Of a DNA stretch of 64,000 nt, positions 29,026-40,496 are shown in pieces. The notes under the pieces are model-generated. The model ran no database searches and was not told the origin of the DNA. It saw nothing but the letters and a program-made list of their open reading frames with translations. A program made the translations under genes and the position numbers. Where the stretch lies: contig JAKSYS010000232.1 in NCBI GenBank assembly GCA_022925895.1, forward strand, positions 18,339-82,338. Reading direction: 5' to 3'. The stretch comes from Fragilaria crotonensis (lineage: Eukaryota; Bacillariophyta; Fragilariophyceae; Fragilariales; Fragilariaceae). The number at the start of each line of letters is the position of its first letter. Within the stretch, counting starts at the first letter, position 1.

Positions 29026-31761
29026 CTACTTTTTCTTGTAGACGAAACTCTTTCCCTCCCTCTTTTCCGGTCTTTCTGCTCTGCCACCCCGGCCCGCTCT
29101 ACTCGTCTTACCCCCACGTTTTGCTTTATCCCGCTTGGGTCCCGACGAACCCTGATCAAAGCCACTCCCTGCCACGGCCGCTCCCGCGAAGAACGGATTT
29201 GCTGCAGGCGGTGCGGAAGGATCATAAACCCCAATGTTGCCAACTGTAGAGTAGTCGAAGGGTCTAACACTTTCTTTCTCGGGTTTCTCTTCATCCCCAT
29301 CAAAGTCCTCACTGTCACCTCGAGGGCGTGGTTTCAAAGCTTCCGCTTCCTCAGCGTCCTTCACCCATCCAATCTGCTGCATAAATGCAATGTCGTCTTC
29401 TTGAGAAACCTGGTGATCAGTTTCTTCTTCGTCATGCTTTTGGCGTTTTCTTGAGAGGTCAAAATACGCGGTCCCACGCGCGCTAAGCACCGCCTCGGCT
29501 TCTGCTATGGTGCCAGCATCTGTCTTTGACCCTTGAGATGTGTCCAAACCAAGAGATTCAGGAGTCGCAACATTCTTGTTGCGACGATTCCGGTTGCTGA
29601 CCTTATAAATCTCTTTCATCGAACGTGGGATTTCAAACTCGGTCTCACTGTCTTCATTTTCCTTGTCATCTTCAACTTCTTCTCGATCGTCGTCGTCGTC
29701 TTCTTCGATATCCGTTGAAGGCGAAATGAGTCCCAAGAGATTCGTGCCTCCCATGGCCGTGCGAACATTCGTCGCGGCTCGCTGTGCTCGCTCTGCCGCG
29801 GCTTCCACCTCGTCCGACAGACCGCTGGCCGCTCCCAAACCACTAGCCGTCTTTTCTCGAAAGCTCGAGGACGCGAGTGAGTGTGAGGAAAATCCAGCAC
29901 TAGTTTGATATTGTTGGTTGGATTTGTCGACCAAAAGCAAGTTCTTGGGTTTCCCGTCCACATCGTTAGGATCCTCGTCTTCTGTCGACTCATGAACTGA
30001 ATCATGCAACACTGACGGAGTCATCCAACCTGCCTCTTTGTACAGGGCTTCCGTACCAAGAACAGGGCTGAGCAACCCCCGTGGTGTCGATTCCTCATCA
30101 GGTTCGGCAGGTTTGAAGAAGAAGGCCGAAGTCGAGTGTGGCCCAGCAGGAGCCGCTGACGTCGCTTTGTCCTTTAGGATGTGATGGAAGCGTTGCAAAA
30201 TGTCTTGCGAGAAGCGCAAGACCAGCGGTGGCATGGGGTTAAGGAGGGATTGGAGGGCTGTCACCGTGGTGGGACACGCCATAGCTAGTCTCAGGAGGGA
30301 TTTGTTGGGACAGACAAAGTGAGGCGATTCATCGCACTCCCGTGCTACCATATCACGCCAATCGTAGAGGGAACGGAGCGCTTCTTCTTGTGTTTCGGAC
30401 AACTCTGTCTTGCTTTTGCGATTAGAGTGAATCAGCGACTTGTGCCCGTTGATCCGAAAGACTTCCTTGTCATAGCGAATGAGGCACACTTGTTGACAAG
30501 CGTCAAACAGCTTCTCCACGTTAACTTCGGGACTGGAATGATGTTGAACGCTCCACAACAAATGCTGCGCTATTTTGATCAGATAATGGGTGTCCATTTT
30601 GGCGTAGTGCTGCATCGTCTCAGGCAGTGGTCGCTGCCGCCAATCACTTAATTGATGTGTCTTGTCGGCCGTCACGCCGACGTATGCTTTCAACAAATGT
30701 GCGAGACCAAAGGAGGGAAGTTTCAAGAGGCGCGCGGCACGTCCGGTATCCAAGAGATTGACAATGTAAATTCCGAAATCTCGTTGCAACCACAGAACAT
30801 CCGAGTCGGCGCCGTGCATGATTTTGAGGATTTTGGGATTGGCGAACGCGGGAGCGAGTGCCGAAGGAATGTCATGGAACAAAGCAAGCGTGTCAATAAG
30901 GTAGTCTTGCGATCCACCAGCAGCGTCGTCGATTGTGATTTGCATAAGGCAAACGAGTCCAGCAAAGGAGCGGTAGGAATGTGCTTCCAGATCGACCGCC
31001 ATCTGTGCGACTGATTCCAACTTGTTGGCAAGATCAGAAAGTTTGTCTACCGTATCTACCCACACATGATTGGTGTCACTCAAATCATGTTCTTGGACAG
31101 GTTGCGGTTCGTTATCAGGCAAAGGATAGTTGCATTTTAGGTTGCAAATTTCATCTCTCTTCATGTGAGGACAATGGTGAGACGGCCCCACGACTGCATC
31201 CCCCAGGAACGAAACATCGGGAGTTCCACCGTATCTGGTATCGTTTGCTCGCCCAGCAACAAGAACAGCTTTCTCATATCCAATCGGCACAAACGGCGCC
31301 GTACGACTGTTATCGACAAGAATATTATACGTCAATTGTGGCTTTTCCATATCAACAACTCGTTCGTTGATACGACCGTAGGCCGATTGTGCATGGTCCC
31401 GTGCTGTGAGGGACCAATGCGAGAGTTCCAGTTGTGCATCGTCGCGCAGATAGAGTTCGGCTTGTTCGAGAAGCCAATCGCAAGCATCGGCACATGCATC
31501 CCACACAGCGGGATCGTCGCGATCCAAATCTTGTTGCTGATGATCTTGCAGTTGCAACGCGAGGCTCAAGACTTGTGTCAATTCAGTGGAGCCCTGTTGG
31601 ACTAGATTTGCGAACTCTGGATAGGTGGATTCGTACAAAAAGTCATCTTCGAGTGGTAAGGAATGAACTGCACGAGCGCCGGAAGCCAATGCAGAGAGAA
31701 GTTTGGAGAGATTGGCCACATCCTCGTTCTGATCATCGTCGTCTGAAGCCGACGACGTCAT
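29026..31761 (-). CDS. RRP6: Exosome 3'-5' exoribonuclease RRP6 (EXOSC10)
   Basis: 911 residues from the ATG at 31761. Catalytic subunit of the nuclear RNA exosome, which trims rRNA, snRNA and snoRNA precursors and degrades faulty transcripts. The N-terminal 100 residues fit the PMC2NT (cofactor-binding) region. The DEDD-Y exonuclease domain runs from about 245 to 420: Asp and Glu in AVDLEAHSY, Asp in HGADSDVLWLQRD, and Tyr/Asp in HYAKMDTHYL. An HRDC domain follows at about 450-530 (LYDWRDMVARECDESPHFV). The last 350 residues are acidic and disordered, ending in a Gly/Arg/Lys-rich tail that could bind RNA or act as a nuclear signal. No intron is visible. The gene is divergent from PCNA. Confidence 0.92.
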   Translation of the reverse strand: MTSSASDDDDQNEDVANLSKLLSALASGARAVHSLPLEDDFLYESTYPEFANLVQQGSTELTQVLSLALQLQDHQQQDLDRDDPAVWDACADACDWLLEQAELYLRDDAQLELSHWSLTARDHAQSAYGRINERVVDMEKPQLTYNILVDNSRTAPFVPIGYEKAVLVAGRANDTRYGGTPDVSFLGDAVVGPSHHCPHMKRDEICNLKCNYPLPDNEPQPVQEHDLSDTNHVWVDTVDKLSDLANKLESVAQMAVDLEAHSYRSFAGLVCLMQITIDDAAGGSQDYLIDTLALFHDIPSALAPAFANPKILKIMHGADSDVLWLQRDFGIYIVNLLDTGRAARLLKLPSFGLAHLLKAYVGVTADKTHQLSDWRQRPLPETMQHYAKMDTHYLIKIAQHLLWSVQHHSSPEVNVEKLFDACQQVCLIRYDKEVFRINGHKSLIHSNRKSKTELSETQEEALRSLYDWRDMVARECDESPHFVCPNKSLLRLAMACPTTVTALQSLLNPMPPLVLRFSQDILQRFHHILKDKATSAAPAGPHSTSAFFFKPAEPDEESTPRGLLSPVLGTEALYKEAGWMTPSVLHDSVHESTEDEDPNDVDGKPKNLLLVDKSNQQYQTSAGFSSHSLASSSFREKTASGLGAASGLSDEVEAAAERAQRAATNVRTAMGGTNLLGLISPSTDIEEDDDDDREEVEDDKENEDSETEFEIPRSMKEIYKVSNRNRRNKNVATPESLGLDTSQGSKTDAGTIAEAEAVLSARGTAYFDLSRKRQKHDEEETDHQVSQEDDIAFMQQIGWVKDAEEAEALKPRPRGDSEDFDGDEEKPEKESVRPFDYSTVGNIGVYDPSAPPAANPFFAGAAVAGSGFDQGSSGPKRDKAKRGGKTSRAGRGGRAERPEKREGKSFVYKKK

Positions 31762-32686
31762 GTGCGTTACCGTTTCTGAGTCGGCCGATGGCAGAAACAC
31801 AACGAAATCTCAGTCGTAAGTGATAGGATGCGTCAAGATGTGCTTAGATTGCTCCGTACGTGCAGTCGAGAACTCCTGAACGATGAGAGGTGTGTGTCAG
31901 CAGTTGATACTGCAGTCGATGATCGATGATCGATGACTTAAGATGAAAGACGGATTGATGGTTGGAGGTCAGATGCGGATAGTGGACAGTGGACAGAGGG
32001 ATACTTGTACTTGTAGCGGAGAGCGGACGCGCAAAGTGGTTGCAGTCCCAGTTGCCAGTGTCCATTGTCCACTACTACTCTAGTACCAGTACTTCAATCT
32101 TCTGTACTGTAGCCACTGTACCAATACTCTGTTCTGCATATGAGCTATCATATGTACTACTCGGAGTACGACGTATGCATACGATAGGCATTTTTGGCAT
32201 ACTCCGAGTATTGTACTGTGTACTGTGCACTGATAAATTACCAGTACCGGTACAACGATGACTGCAGTAGATATATCTTGATGATTTGTCCGCATGGTGG
32301 CAATTTTTGGTTCCCATCTAATTCAAAACACATTTTCAGCGGGCCTTTTTACTATCACTGTATACAATAACGTATAAAGGTATACTCCCGCGCCATTCTT
32401 TCAAAAGTCATGCTTAGGGATTTGTAGGTACGAACCCACTGGCGAACTTTGTAGGGGGGCTTATCGTGGTAGTTCAGCTTTCCCTGTTCTGATGCTCCGC
32501 CTTTGGCGCACCATGTGGATGTACGTACTAATGGTAGGTACAGTCCTTCCACTAGCAACTTTCGACCTTGCTCCAAATCACAAAAATTGCCTCCACTGAG
32601 TTTGATCTTATCATCGAGATCACCTTTCATTCCTACTACCGATAGTAAGCAAGCAAAGCAACCTCGCTCCACCCAACATCGCAACC
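31762..32686. other. Divergent intergenic region RRP6 / PCNA
   Basis: No gene was recognised in 925 bp. It holds clustered short palindromes: GTACTACTCGGAGTAC at 32154-32169 and ATACTCCGAGTAT at 32199-32211, within a segment of repeated TACTGTAC and GTACCGGTAC words. Promoters of both genes should lie here. Confidence 0.5.
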
Positions 32687-33560
<874 letters not shown>

Positions 33561-34157
33561 ATTAGCCAACACACTGCATACTCCGAGTACCTGGTGCGCC
33601 TGATCAATGAGCAATGAATATACTTATTGCATAGGTGAACTGTCTATTGTCACAAATCGTCTTCAATCCTTGCGGCTGCGGTGAATTCCGATTACAAGAT
33701 GTTGAGCAAGTACTTTGCTCTATTCTGTACCTCGGTGTCACCAATAGAGGGCCATGCAGAGCTGAACATCTGCGCACAAGATAACTGCATGGAGGAACGA
33801 GGAACTGCTCACGGGCGCGTCTTCAATCCAGAATCCATAGTCACCGACACGATCGCTCTGTACTGTATGCTTTACTCCGAAATGGGAACAGGAATGATAC
33901 AAGTACAAGATACCTGGTACTCCAGTACTCGAGTGCTCGTACTCCAGTACTGTAAAAGTACTCGTACAACGGTACTCCGAGTACAACGAAAACCATTGTT
34001 GTGACTCGAAAGGACGATGCCGATGGTCATTTCAACTCCTTGCAATCATTGAATGCTATAGATCGACTTGCATGCATACTACTTGCACTTGTTGACACGT
34101 TGGCACTTGATACGCTAGAGACACAATACACCGCATCTCAATAACTCTGTCAGAAAA
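33561..34157. other. Intergenic after PCNA with RTACTCCGAGTAY motifs
   Basis: No gene was recognised. The palindromic 13-mer occurs at 33578-33590, 18 bp after the PCNA stop, and again at 33972-33984. The segment 33900-33990 is nearly all GTAC-type words (GTACTCCAGTACTCGAG and similar). Confidence 0.5.
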
Positions 34158-35141
34158 ATGAAGCTCACGATGGCAAAGATCGGGATCATCTACATCGCAT
34201 TAAACTTGTTGGTAGCTGCAACCGCCGACTTGATATCCGACACTTTCGAAACTTTGGATATAAAGAAACTTCTGGAGCCAAAGCTGTTGAAACATCCAGC
34301 AGTCATGGAAAGTATAAGTGAAAGCCTCAAGGATGGAAAAGTCATGGTCCTTCGAAATGCCTTTCATCCCGATGTGGCGGAAGCCGTCTTTAGAGAGTTG
34401 AATACGGCATCCGAATTCGTCATTGATCAAGATTATCACGAACGCGGCAGTCATCACTTCTTTCGCTCCCTGAATGTTGACGCGATGCGTCATCACCCAA
34501 TTTTGAACGCCACGTTGGAGGTTTTCAACAGTGAGGCAACTAAGCAATTCATATCGAATTTATCAGGACGAGATTGCATGGGAGAAATGACCGAGGCTAG
34601 AGGAGAACACTATCAGCTCGGTGATCATTCCTTGCCGACTCCAGATTTTCTGAATCAAAGGGCAGTTGGCTTTCAGTGGCATCTTGCCAAAGATTGGAAA
34701 CCAGAATGGGGAGGAGCACTTTACTGGTGTCAAGAATCAGCGGGATCTGCCTTTCTTCACGCATCCTTCAATACGCTGATTCTCTACAATGTCAACCAGG
34801 ATTTCAGTCACTTTGTAACGCCCATCACGACGGAAACCTCGAGCAAGCGGTTGTCAATAACTGGATGGTGGAACTCCGCATGGGATCCACAAATTGACGA
34901 TGATTACGAGCATATTCTGGAAGCTTGGCAAAGCAACATGACGCAACACCAATATTTGACCACGGAGATGATCATCAGATCAGAAGCCTTTGGACATGAA
35001 CGGCGGAGCAAAGTAGATCAACTCTTGCTGAAGGTGCTCAACTCTCGACTTCGTCCGAATGAAGGCATTTATCGTTTTGGCGAAGATGAAGGACTAGAGG
35101 AGGATGGAAATGATCGAACGCACGACGGGGAAGAACTATAG
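34158..35141 (+). CDS. Secretory-path 2-oxoglutarate/Fe(II) oxygenase-like protein with a changed iron ligand
   Basis: 327 residues, no intron. Residues 1-23 form a signal peptide (IGIIYIALNLLVAATA). The prolyl-hydroxylase-like core covers about 130-240. It has YQLGDHSLPTPD, then WHLAKDWKPEWGGALYW, then FNTLILYNV, then FSHFVTPI and SSKRLSITGWW. In relatives the word after GDHS is normally PHTD or PHSD, which gives the HxD iron ligands. Here it reads LPTPD, so the first His is missing. The distal His (SHFV) and the 2-oxoglutarate-binding Arg (KRLSI) are kept. The protein may be inactive or altered. The C-terminus is acidic (GEDEGLEEDGNDR). Confidence 0.75.
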   Translation: MKLTMAKIGIIYIALNLLVAATADLISDTFETLDIKKLLEPKLLKHPAVMESISESLKDGKVMVLRNAFHPDVAEAVFRELNTASEFVIDQDYHERGSHHFFRSLNVDAMRHHPILNATLEVFNSEATKQFISNLSGRDCMGEMTEARGEHYQLGDHSLPTPDFLNQRAVGFQWHLAKDWKPEWGGALYWCQESAGSAFLHASFNTLILYNVNQDFSHFVTPITTETSSKRLSITGWWNSAWDPQIDDDYEHILEAWQSNMTQHQYLTTEMIIRSEAFGHERRSKVDQLLLKVLNSRLRPNEGIYRFGEDEGLEEDGNDRTHDGEEL

Positions 35142-35313
35142 GCGGAAACAGTCGCATTGAAAAGATGAGATTATATGGACGAATGGAAACGCCAGAAGAG
35201 TATCGTTGCTCTTGCAATTCGTTATGTAAATGAATCGGGAAAGCGAGTGATTACATGGTACTACGCACTACGCGGCCAAGATACAGGCGTGGTCCCAATT
35301 GCTTGGAGTGATT

Positions 35314-36189
35314 TCATGTTAAATTCTCCACTATAGCGTCGCATTCACATTGTTTGGTGACGATTTCTCGAACTCGATGATCGAATTGCTCTCGCCCTGA
35401 TTTGTCCCACAGGCTTCCAAAGGGCGGTTGGGACCAGATCGTAACGCTTTCTTCCGCATCTAACTCTAAATGCAAGGCGCTTGCATGAAGATAGGTTCTT
35501 GGTGCAGGAGCACCATTTGAATTGCCGTCTTTGTAAACAGGATCACCCAAAAGGGGAAGGCCCACACTTTTTGCAGCGACACGTATTTGATGTGTTCTCC
35601 CAGTGAAGGGAAGAAACAGAATGAGGGTCTTCGGTTGAATCTCCGCGTCTATCAGATGATCTTCGAGCAGTGATAAACCACTAGTGAAGAACCTGGTCTT
35701 CGCATAGTTATCACTGTTTGCTTCTGATTCTCGAGTCAACAGCCAACTCTTTCTCCGACCCTGGACCATGTTTCCCTTAACCAACCCCTGTTTTTTCGTG
35801 GTCGGCTTCTTTGCCGATATGCCGCAATAGCATTTTGTGATTTCCCCTTCTCGGAACTTAGCAGAGAGAACGCCTGCAGTCGCCGGGTCTTTCGCAAAGA
35901 GCAAGATCCCTGACGTTACACGGTCCAATCGATGCACTCCGTAGATCCTACCTTGATAACCAATTTCACCACTAGCCTGACACTTTCGAATGAGCGACAT
36001 GATTCCAGATCCCTCCTCGTTGTCGTCATGGTGAGAGATCCCCTCGGGTTTACAAATTGCGAGGATGCGATCAGATTCGTACAGAACCTCAGGCGACGTT
36101 CCTTGATGCAACGATGTTTGACGCCTTGAAACACTTGCATCGACCACCAAACTCTGCACTTGAGACGCAGGTGCAAGGCAGAGAAGCAA
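35314..36189 (-). CDS. RluA-family RNA pseudouridine synthase
   Basis: About 290 residues. The catalytic motif HRLDRVTSGILLFAKD (Asp nucleophile) and the later GRTHQIRVAAKSVGLPLLGDPVY are diagnostic of the RluA branch, which changes uridine to pseudouridine in rRNA or tRNA. The family core starts at LYESDRILAICKPEG. The 5' end is not fixed: the open frame starts without an ATG (TTG at 36189) and reaches a stop 10 codons upstream. Either an upstream exon is spliced on or a start in another frame (ATG at 36215) is joined by a short intron. The first 20 residues could be part of an organelle presequence. The gene is convergent with the oxygenase gene at 34158. Confidence 0.85.
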   Translation of the reverse strand: MLLCLAPASQVQSLVVDASVSRRQTSLHQGTSPEVLYESDRILAICKPEGISHHDDNEEGSGIMSLIRKCQASGEIGYQGRIYGVHRLDRVTSGILLFAKDPATAGVLSAKFREGEITKCYCGISAKKPTTKKQGLVKGNMVQGRRKSWLLTRESEANSDNYAKTRFFTSGLSLLEDHLIDAEIQPKTLILFLPFTGRTHQIRVAAKSVGLPLLGDPVYKDGNSNGAPAPRTYLHASALHLELDAEESVTIWSQPPFGSLWDKSGREQFDHRVREIVTKQCECDAIVENLT

Positions 36190-36867
36190 GGAATGGAAGA
36201 TGAGGGAAACATCAAATCAATTGTTTACGTAGTCACATCTCACATCACATCACCACCATCCAACCATCATCATTCATCATGCATCATGCTTGTCCGACAT
36301 GGATTTGAATGGACCATGCATGCAAGTACTACAGTACCAAGTACCTGTACCAGTGCCACGTGGCATCAGTCACTGGGGTCACTACGCTCCTGTATACATG
36401 TAATAATTAATTACCGTATATGTTAATTCAAGATCCAAACCAGCAGAAATAGATTTAGTACTCTACATTATCGAAGACTAAATGTATTTAGCGTGATCCT
36501 ATAGGGCACCACGTCACAAATCATATGTGTATATATGCTTGGTATTGAATACACGATGAGGTCCCGGTTGGTGTATGAAGCGGCCGTTGCCGGTCGACAG
36601 GGAAGGCAGCATCCAAGGTGCGACCCACATGTAAACACGAGCGAGCACACGATGGGAAAATCCTGAGCATCATCAAGGCCTCACAATATTTATCTTTTGA
36701 CTGTTCGTATTCGATGTAAGTTCCGCCAATGTGATGTGCCGCCACTCAATGATGGAGATCATCCTCCTCCTTTTCGAAGCGCATCCACCAAACAGCATCC
36801 TATGCCATTCGAACTCTAACAACTGGGTCGCTTGCGATGCAGATATATTAAACTACATCATTTTACA
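36190..36867. other. Divergent intergenic region, pseudouridine synthase / CDC20
   Basis: No gene was recognised. The first part has simple repeats of CATCA. The rest is AT-rich. A missing first exon of the pseudouridine synthase may be here. Confidence 0.4.
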
Positions 36868-38319
36868 ATGACCAATTCTGTTACTGATTTCGAAAACCTT
36901 GGCCGGACTTTCTCCGAAACGACCGGAAGTGGAGTTCAATCACGATGGGAGCGTAAGAAGCAACGGGTGGAAGGCGACCGAAGGCATCCGTTATCTAACA
37001 GCAACGGAAGCGACCGTTTCATTCCCAACCGATCGCACATGAACATGGATATCTCACGCCATAACCTCAGTGAAAGCGACATGGAAGTAGATGGAACTGA
37101 CAAAGAAATGGGCACATACAAGGCTGCCCTTTCATCTGCCCTCCTGGGCGAGGGCAACTGTCGTGTTTTGGCATTCGGCGATAAAGCTCCTGAACCGAAG
37201 GGCGACGTAGTCAACAACCTCAACGTCCTCTACTCGAATTCTATGGGAGCTGCTGATCGTAAAAAAAGCAGCAACTCGAAGCTCGTCCATCGCCAGATTT
37301 CATCTGCTCCAGCGCGAATTCTGGATGCGCCAGATATGCTCGATGACTACTACCTTAACCTGTTATCGTGGAGTGACACAAACGTCCTTGCAGTTGCGCT
37401 TGAGAAGACTGTTTATCTGTGGGATGCTGGCAGTGGCAACATCACCGAACTTTGCACAGTTGAGGGCGATCTCGATGCACATGTTGCCTCTGTCTCTTGG
37501 GTTCAAGAAGGCGGCGCTCACATTGCAGTAGGTACGTCCTCTGGTCGCACTCAATTATGGGATGTCCACGCCGGCAAGATGCTTCGCTCTATGGACGGAC
37601 ATTCCGACCGAGTCAGCTCTCTGAGCTGGAATGAGTACATTCTTAGCAGCGGTGGACGCGATTCTGTTATCGTAAACCATGACGTCCGCATAGCCAGGCA
37701 CAATACCGCAACACTCAGCGCTCATACACAAGAAGTTTGCCAGCTGGCCTGGAGCAGGGACGGCAAGACCCTTGCCAGCGGAGGCAACGACAATAAGCTT
37801 TGCCTCTGGGATGTGACAACGTCATCTGGAGCTTCTCCTCGTTTCGAGCTAATGGACCATCAAGCTGCAGTCAAGGCATTGGCCTGGTCACCCCATGAGC
37901 GAAATTTGCTTGCCTCAGGTGGCGGTACAGCTGATCGCGCAATCAAGTTCTGGAATACCCAGACCGGTTCCCTTTTGAACTCAATCGATACTGGATCACA
38001 AGTATGCGCTCTTCAATGGAACCCATTTGAGAAGGAGATTTTATCGTCGCATGGATTTGCCCGCAATCATCTTTGCTTATGGAAATATCCTTCGATGGCC
38101 AAAGTAAAGGAGCTTGAGGGGCATTCTTCCCGTGTCCTGCATATGGCGCTGAGTCCTGATGGAGGAACTGTCGTTTCTGCCGCTGCCGATGAGACGCTTC
38201 GCTTCTGGGAAGTGTTTGCTCCACCTGGAAAGGGCAAAGGTTCCCAACATCGATCCGTTAAAACGTCGTCAGAGTTGCCGTTCAGCGCCGACTTTCTTCG
38301 CCCGATGCAAATTCGCTAG
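36868..38319 (+). CDS. CDC20: CDC20/Fizzy-type activator of the anaphase-promoting complex
   Basis: 483 residues from the ATG at 36868 (context ACAATGACC); an in-frame ATG 36 bp upstream gives a 495-residue form. The protein brings mitotic substrates to the APC/C ubiquitin ligase. Features in order: a basic N-terminus; the C-box DRFIPNRS at about 49-56, which binds the APC/C; the linker RILDAPDMLDDYYLNLLSW at about 150; and a seven-blade WD40 propeller to about 465 with words such as AVALEKTVYLWDAGSG, HIAVGTSSGRTQLWD and LASGGNDNKLCLWD. It ends in the IR tail (MQIR), a second APC/C contact. CDC20 is preferred over Cdh1 from the linker and propeller words. No intron is seen. Confidence 0.93.
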   Translation: MTNSVTDFENLGRTFSETTGSGVQSRWERKKQRVEGDRRHPLSNSNGSDRFIPNRSHMNMDISRHNLSESDMEVDGTDKEMGTYKAALSSALLGEGNCRVLAFGDKAPEPKGDVVNNLNVLYSNSMGAADRKKSSNSKLVHRQISSAPARILDAPDMLDDYYLNLLSWSDTNVLAVALEKTVYLWDAGSGNITELCTVEGDLDAHVASVSWVQEGGAHIAVGTSSGRTQLWDVHAGKMLRSMDGHSDRVSSLSWNEYILSSGGRDSVIVNHDVRIARHNTATLSAHTQEVCQLAWSRDGKTLASGGNDNKLCLWDVTTSSGASPRFELMDHQAAVKALAWSPHERNLLASGGGTADRAIKFWNTQTGSLLNSIDTGSQVCALQWNPFEKEILSSHGFARNHLCLWKYPSMAKVKELEGHSSRVLHMALSPDGGTVVSAAADETLRFWEVFAPPGKGKGSQHRSVKTSSELPFSADFLRPMQIR

Positions 38320-38720
38320 CTAAGGAATCGTGTCATGCGCCGTCGACAATCAATGCCAGGGAACCAGCCACGTGAGCGACTTGTCTTTCTTGTTTATATC
38401 CTCGTTTTCTTTCGTTTTGCTTTTTTCGCTTGTCATCGCCCTCATGTGTTTTCATTCTAACCTTGGAGAGGAGTCTCAACTCCAATCCAAAAAATCAGGT
38501 CAGTGATTCGTAGCAATGTCGACGATTATCTGCTGTTTCTTTTACTCACGAGTTCTCCTTTCCCAATACGATGTCGGACGCGTGAGAGACTTCTCTATTG
38601 GAATGCTGTCGTCATAAATACGATTGTACGGGTAGGGGTGCGGAGGGGGAACTCGCGAGGATGTTGTACGGAAGAATTGGGTCTTCATAAATCTGATGTA
38701 GTTCTTGAAGCGCAGTGCCG
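38320..38720. other. Convergent intergenic region, CDC20 / PhyH gene
   Basis: 400 bp between two stop codons. A pyrimidine-rich stretch (about 38380-38450) is the only visible bias and may belong to the 3' ends. No gene was recognised. Confidence 0.4.
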
Positions 38721-40280
38721 TCAACTTGTGGGAAAGATGGCTTCGTTGTTGTTCCAGTTCTTAGGATCATGAAACCATGCCTGGGTCATATTCGTATAAA
38801 GTAAAGGGCGCTCAACATCCTTGGATGTATTGGCTAGCCCAAAATGTAGTACCCGGCAATCGAACAACAGTAAATCACCGACATCAAGAGATGGTCGAAC
38901 AAGATTCTGCAAAACGCGTGGCTCCGTGGTGACACTCCAGTTATCCTTCAGCGAAGCCGTGAATGAAAGCTTGTGGGATGCATGCACAAAGGCAGTCCCG
39001 CCCACTGGACTTGCTCCAGTAGACATTCCATAACTATCTTTGCCGTAGACGATCTCGGCTCCTAAACAGAATGCGTTTATATAGTGAGCCGGAAGGCAGT
39101 CGTACGTTTCAAACAAATGTGGCGTATCCGCATGTATGGCCTGATCAGCTGAACCTGGCAGCGAGATAATGCCACCCATCGGACCAATGCGCAGTGGTTG
39201 CGGTGATCCGTCGGGGCCGTTGCCATCAAAGTTAAATCGTCCAAAGTTTCCCGGCGCCAATGTCGCGTCAGTGGGGTTGAGAGTTTGTTGCACAATGTGC
39301 AACACAGTCGGGTGAAACCGAAGGCAGGATTGGTCCGATTTGTAAGAAAATGCATGGTGTACAATCGCTGGAGCCTGAGTGTCTGGTAAACCAAAACCCT
39401 CGCCGTCCCTCATCTTTCGTATCCTTGGTCCATCCCTCAAATCCATGCGTAAATCCTCTCGCATTGATAATTCACGATAGGATTGTGGCTCTCGATGACT
39501 GTCGTGTGGATGATACAAGTCAATTTGATCTCGAGTCAATAGTATCTGAGATGCGTCTCTCAAATCTTGCAGAACGGCTGCGCCCCAAGCGCGGCATTTG
39601 GTGTGATCCAAAACATTCTTCACAATACAGTATCCGTAATTCCGAAGGGCATTCACAGCCTGAGACATCGCATGCGTGGTTAAGGGAGTGTTGTGGATGG
39701 TTTCGTAGGCTGAAGGCACAATAGTGGCCTGTTGCAAGAGCCCTAGTTCGTTGCGACTCTGACCTTTTGGTTTCCAAGGACAGGAAAGGGCGTTGGCAGG
39801 ACAACGCCATCGAATAACTACCCACAACTTCACACCATCGTCCTCTTCTACCAAATTAGCATCACTGCAAGGAACGTTCCATACTGCTGGGTGAAAGTGT
39901 TCGATGGACGGTGCCTGATCCGCAGAAGTCATCAACATGACGCACCCTCCCGGTACCACGCGTTGCTGTAGGGAATAATCACCATTGGTGATAATGGCAG
40001 CATCACAGGGGCTTCCGCTTCCACCCGGACTCAAGATTTGAACGCCTCGTTGACAAAGTGCATCCTTCCAACTACTCGTATTGCCAGATGTGTCGTTGCA
40101 CGGCGCGCCAATGGCGACGATTCGCTTTGCCAGTCCAATTTGAGGATTGTGCTTCAAAAAGTGTTGGGTCAAGTACGTGATTCCAGCCTGGACAAGTTTC
40201 GATTGGTTTTGTTGTTGTCTTTCGTCGTCCTCCTCCTCTTCGCTTGTATCGTCACCGAATGCATCCCATGGATCAGTCAT
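38721..40280 (-). CDS. Phytanoyl-CoA dioxygenase-like (PhyH) protein
   Basis: 519 residues from ATG 40280; the frame is open farther upstream to 40736, but that part looks like intergenic translation. The first 180 residues have an acidic start (AFGDDTSEEEEDDER) and a region of unknown nature. The PhyH-type double-stranded beta-helix follows from about 215 (NYGYCIVKNVLDH). The iron ligands are visible in QAIHADTPHLFE (HxD) and RVLHFGLANTS (distal His), with Arg in ERPLLYTNMTQAWF for 2-oxoglutarate. The family hydroxylates many small substrates, so the substrate is not known. No targeting signal was seen. The gene is divergent from CHMP2. Confidence 0.85.
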   Translation of the reverse strand: MTDPWDAFGDDTSEEEEDDERQQQNQSKLVQAGITYLTQHFLKHNPQIGLAKRIVAIGAPCNDTSGNTSSWKDALCQRGVQILSPGGSGSPCDAAIITNGDYSLQQRVVPGGCVMLMTSADQAPSIEHFHPAVWNVPCSDANLVEEDDGVKLWVVIRWRCPANALSCPWKPKGQSRNELGLLQQATIVPSAYETIHNTPLTTHAMSQAVNALRNYGYCIVKNVLDHTKCRAWGAAVLQDLRDASQILLTRDQIDLYHPHDSHREPQSYRELSMREDLRMDLRDGPRIRKMRDGEGFGLPDTQAPAIVHHAFSYKSDQSCLRFHPTVLHIVQQTLNPTDATLAPGNFGRFNFDGNGPDGSPQPLRIGPMGGIISLPGSADQAIHADTPHLFETYDCLPAHYINAFCLGAEIVYGKDSYGMSTGASPVGGTAFVHASHKLSFTASLKDNWSVTTEPRVLQNLVRPSLDVGDLLLFDCRVLHFGLANTSKDVERPLLYTNMTQAWFHDPKNWNNNEAIFPTS

Positions 40281-40476
40281 TCTTCTCTTTCCATGGTGAA
40301 GGACGATGGTGAGGTTGCTTGCGTGTTGTGAGTTGTGAGTGGGACAAAACGAACACGATTCCAGATACCGTACAGTGCACGCCAGTAGAGGAAAACAGTA
40401 ACCAATGAATAACGGGATACTCCGTACATTGCTACTGTACCTGTTACCAGTACGACAGTAGGTTCTCGATTCTCGA

Positions 40477-40496
40477 CTCGAGACTCGAGTCTCGAG
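40477..40496. repeat. 20-bp perfect palindrome in a divergent promoter
   Basis: CTCGAGACTCGAGTCTCGAG is a perfect palindrome with three nested XhoI-like cores. It lies about 200 bp before the PhyH gene start and 280 bp before CHMP2. It may form a cruciform or bind a dimeric factor. Confidence 0.8.

Noticed and set aside
31762-31800. RRP6 start at 31800
   Set aside because: The codon there is GTG; the first ATG in frame is at 31761.
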